Shown piece after piece: positions 62,929-64,000 of a DNA stretch of 64,000 nucleotides (within the stretch, counting starts at the first letter, position 1; the number at the start of each line of letters is the position of its first letter). A program made the position numbers and the translations under genes. Origin of the DNA: Ruegeria halocynthiae (GTDB taxonomy: Bacteria > Pseudomonadota > Alphaproteobacteria > Rhodobacterales > Rhodobacteraceae); NCBI RefSeq assembly GCF_900106805.1, contig NZ_FNNP01000002.1:124001-188000 (forward strand), read 5' to 3'. The notes beneath the pieces were generated by a model. That model worked only from the letters and a program-made list of their open reading frames with translations, was not told the origin of the DNA and made no database searches.

Positions 62929-64000
62929 TCACTCTCGGAAGGCGCGATAGAAATAATCGGCCAACGGCTTGATCAGGTAAGACAATGGCGTACGCTCATC
63001 GGTTTTGATCATCGCTTCGACCGGCATACCAGGCAAAAGTTCCTGGCCATTCAGGCGTTCTAGTTGCCCTTCGTCGGGCACAACTTCGGCCCGATAGAAG
63101 GTAAACCCACTGGCTTCATCCGTGAAGGTATCCGCCGATACATTGATCACGTGACCGTTGAGTTCCGGCGTGTCGCGCTGGTTGAAAGCAGGGAAGCGCA
63201 AGGCGACCTCCTGACCACGATGCAGTTGGTCCACATGCAGCGCGTCAACACGTGCAGCGACCAGCAAAGGCGTATCTTGCGGCACAACATACATCATTGG
63301 TTCACCCGGCTGGATCACCGACTGGATTGCAAAAACCTGACTGTCATAAACAGTGCCCGCCACGGGAGCGCGAATATCGAGACGCGACAACCGCTCGGTC
63401 AGTGACAGGCGACGCTCGGCCAACTCAACAGCGCGGGACTGTACATCCCGAAGCTCGGTGATGGCTTCTTCGCGCCGGGTGGCCTGCAACTCAACAATCT
63501 GAATCTCCGTTGTCGCGATCTGTCCCGTCAGCCGTGCGATCGTTGATTCGAGGCTGCCGATCTGTCCCGTCAGGCTTGCCTCTTCCCTCTGCAGGGCCGA
63601 AACGCGGCTGGCTTGTGTCAGACCGCGTTCCAGTAGTCCTTGTTGATCTTCTAGCTCAGTCCTGATCAGCTTGACCTGAGTGTTCAGCGACGCCAATTGC
63701 GCCTGAGTACCCTCAATTTCGTTTTCGATCTGGGTTTTCTGTTTGCCCAACTGATCGATCTGCTGGCTTAGTGTATCCAGCCTGGCATTGAACAAGCGTT
63801 GTTGACCTTCCAACAGATCGTCACCAATCGATTCGCGGAGTTTCAATTCTTGCAGGTTTTGATCAAGCACATCTGCATCGTCGCCGTCCCGTTCAGCTTC
63901 TAACCGGGCCTTTCGCGCAAGCAACTCGAACAATTGAGAGTCCACGATGGTTTTTTCCGAGGCCAGAAACGTGTCATCGAGCCTCAACATCATATCTCCA
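62929..64000 (-). CDS. Second T1SS membrane fusion protein (HlyD family), 5' end beyond the window
   Basis: Periplasmic adaptor for another type I exporter. The frame is still open at the right edge (GDMMLRLDDT), so the N-terminal membrane helix is missing from view. Visible are the coiled-coil hairpin (ARKARLEAERDGDD to VSALQREEASLTGQIG), the second lipoyl-like strand (DIRAPVAGTVYDSQVFAIQSVIQPGEP) and the C-terminal LNGQELLPGMPVEAMIKTDERTPLSYLIKPL. It differs in sequence from the adaptor at 51167-52477. Its gene ends 20 bases from the convergent propeller/dockerin gene, which could be exported by this second system. Confidence 0.9.
   Translation of the reverse strand, partial: GDMMLRLDDTFLASEKTIVDSQLFELLARKARLEAERDGDDADVLDQNLQELKLRESIGDDLLEGQQRLFNARLDTLSQQIDQLGKQKTQIENEIEGTQAQLASLNTQVKLIRTELEDQQGLLERGLTQASRVSALQREEASLTGQIGSLESTIARLTGQIATTEIQIVELQATRREEAITELRDVQSRAVELAERRLSLTERLSRLDIRAPVAGTVYDSQVFAIQSVIQPGEPMMYVVPQDTPLLVAARVDALHVDQLHRGQEVALRFPAFNQRDTPELNGHVINVSADTFTDEASGFTFYRAEVVPDEGQLERLNGQELLPGMPVEAMIKTDERTPLSYLIKPLADYFYRAFRE

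Overview
The window looks like chromosome from a marine alphaproteobacterium of the Rhodobacterales/Roseobacter type. This is an inference from gene content (homoprotocatechuate degradation, an XrtD-like exosortase with EpsI domain, T1SS adhesin with SapC, large NRPS/PKS) and from protein sequence character. No rRNA or tRNA is present to confirm it.

Region 1 (1-3944, + strand) is the tail of a homoprotocatechuate (4-hydroxyphenylacetate) meta-cleavage operon: ring-cleavage dioxygenase (cut by the window edge), a shrunken succinate-semialdehyde dehydrogenase pseudogene, an FAH-family decarboxylase/isomerase, the hydratase hpaH, and an hpaI aldolase fused to a DUF2218-like tail. Region 2 (about 3950-16450) is patchy. 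It holds IS3-family transposase scraps, a 2OG-Fe(II) oxygenase, an exosortase/EpsI fusion, a methyltransferase, two family-2 glycosyltransferases, a two-domain oxidoreductase/epimerase fusion, a Tat-exported SGNH-like protein and an AT-rich sulfotransferase. These look like exopolysaccharide or surface-glycan functions collected by transfer.

Region 3 (16473-33631) pairs a complete dTDP-L-rhamnose operon (rfbC-B-D-A, +) with a convergent five-gene natural-product operon on the minus strand: PKS (KS-AT-KR-DH-ACP-TE), glycosyltransferase, NRPS (formyltransferase, adenylation domain split by a luciferase-like monooxygenase, PCP), Sfp/EntD-type phosphopantetheinyl transferase, and a second SGNH-like protein. 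I read it as a pathway to an N-formylated, oxidised aminoacyl-polyketide that is glycosylated, possibly with rhamnose. This is the best candidate for an undescribed system here.

Region 4 (33926-46309) is a Wzx/Wzy- or exosortase-associated exopolysaccharide locus: outer-membrane beta-barrel, Wza-like export protein, PrsT-like TPR lipoprotein, priming sugar transferase, ExeA-like ATPase, Wzz-like chain-length protein, BY-kinase, an unknown exported protein and a WecG/TagA/CpsF transferase. Region 5 (46811-50752) is a tight four-gene operon (HAD-UbiA fusion, GtrA, DprE1-like, DprE2-like) matching the mycobacterial route to polyprenyl-phosphoryl-D-arabinofuranose. Region 6 (51167-64000) encodes a type I secretion system (HlyD, ABC permease, TolC), a SapC protein, a 1283-residue Ig-repeat adhesin ending in a cohesin-like domain, a divergent beta-propeller/RTX protein ending in a dockerin-like domain, and the start of a second HlyD adaptor. 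The adhesin and propeller protein may dock to each other on the cell surface.

All family assignments are from reading translated sequence; no search, alignment or structure prediction was run.
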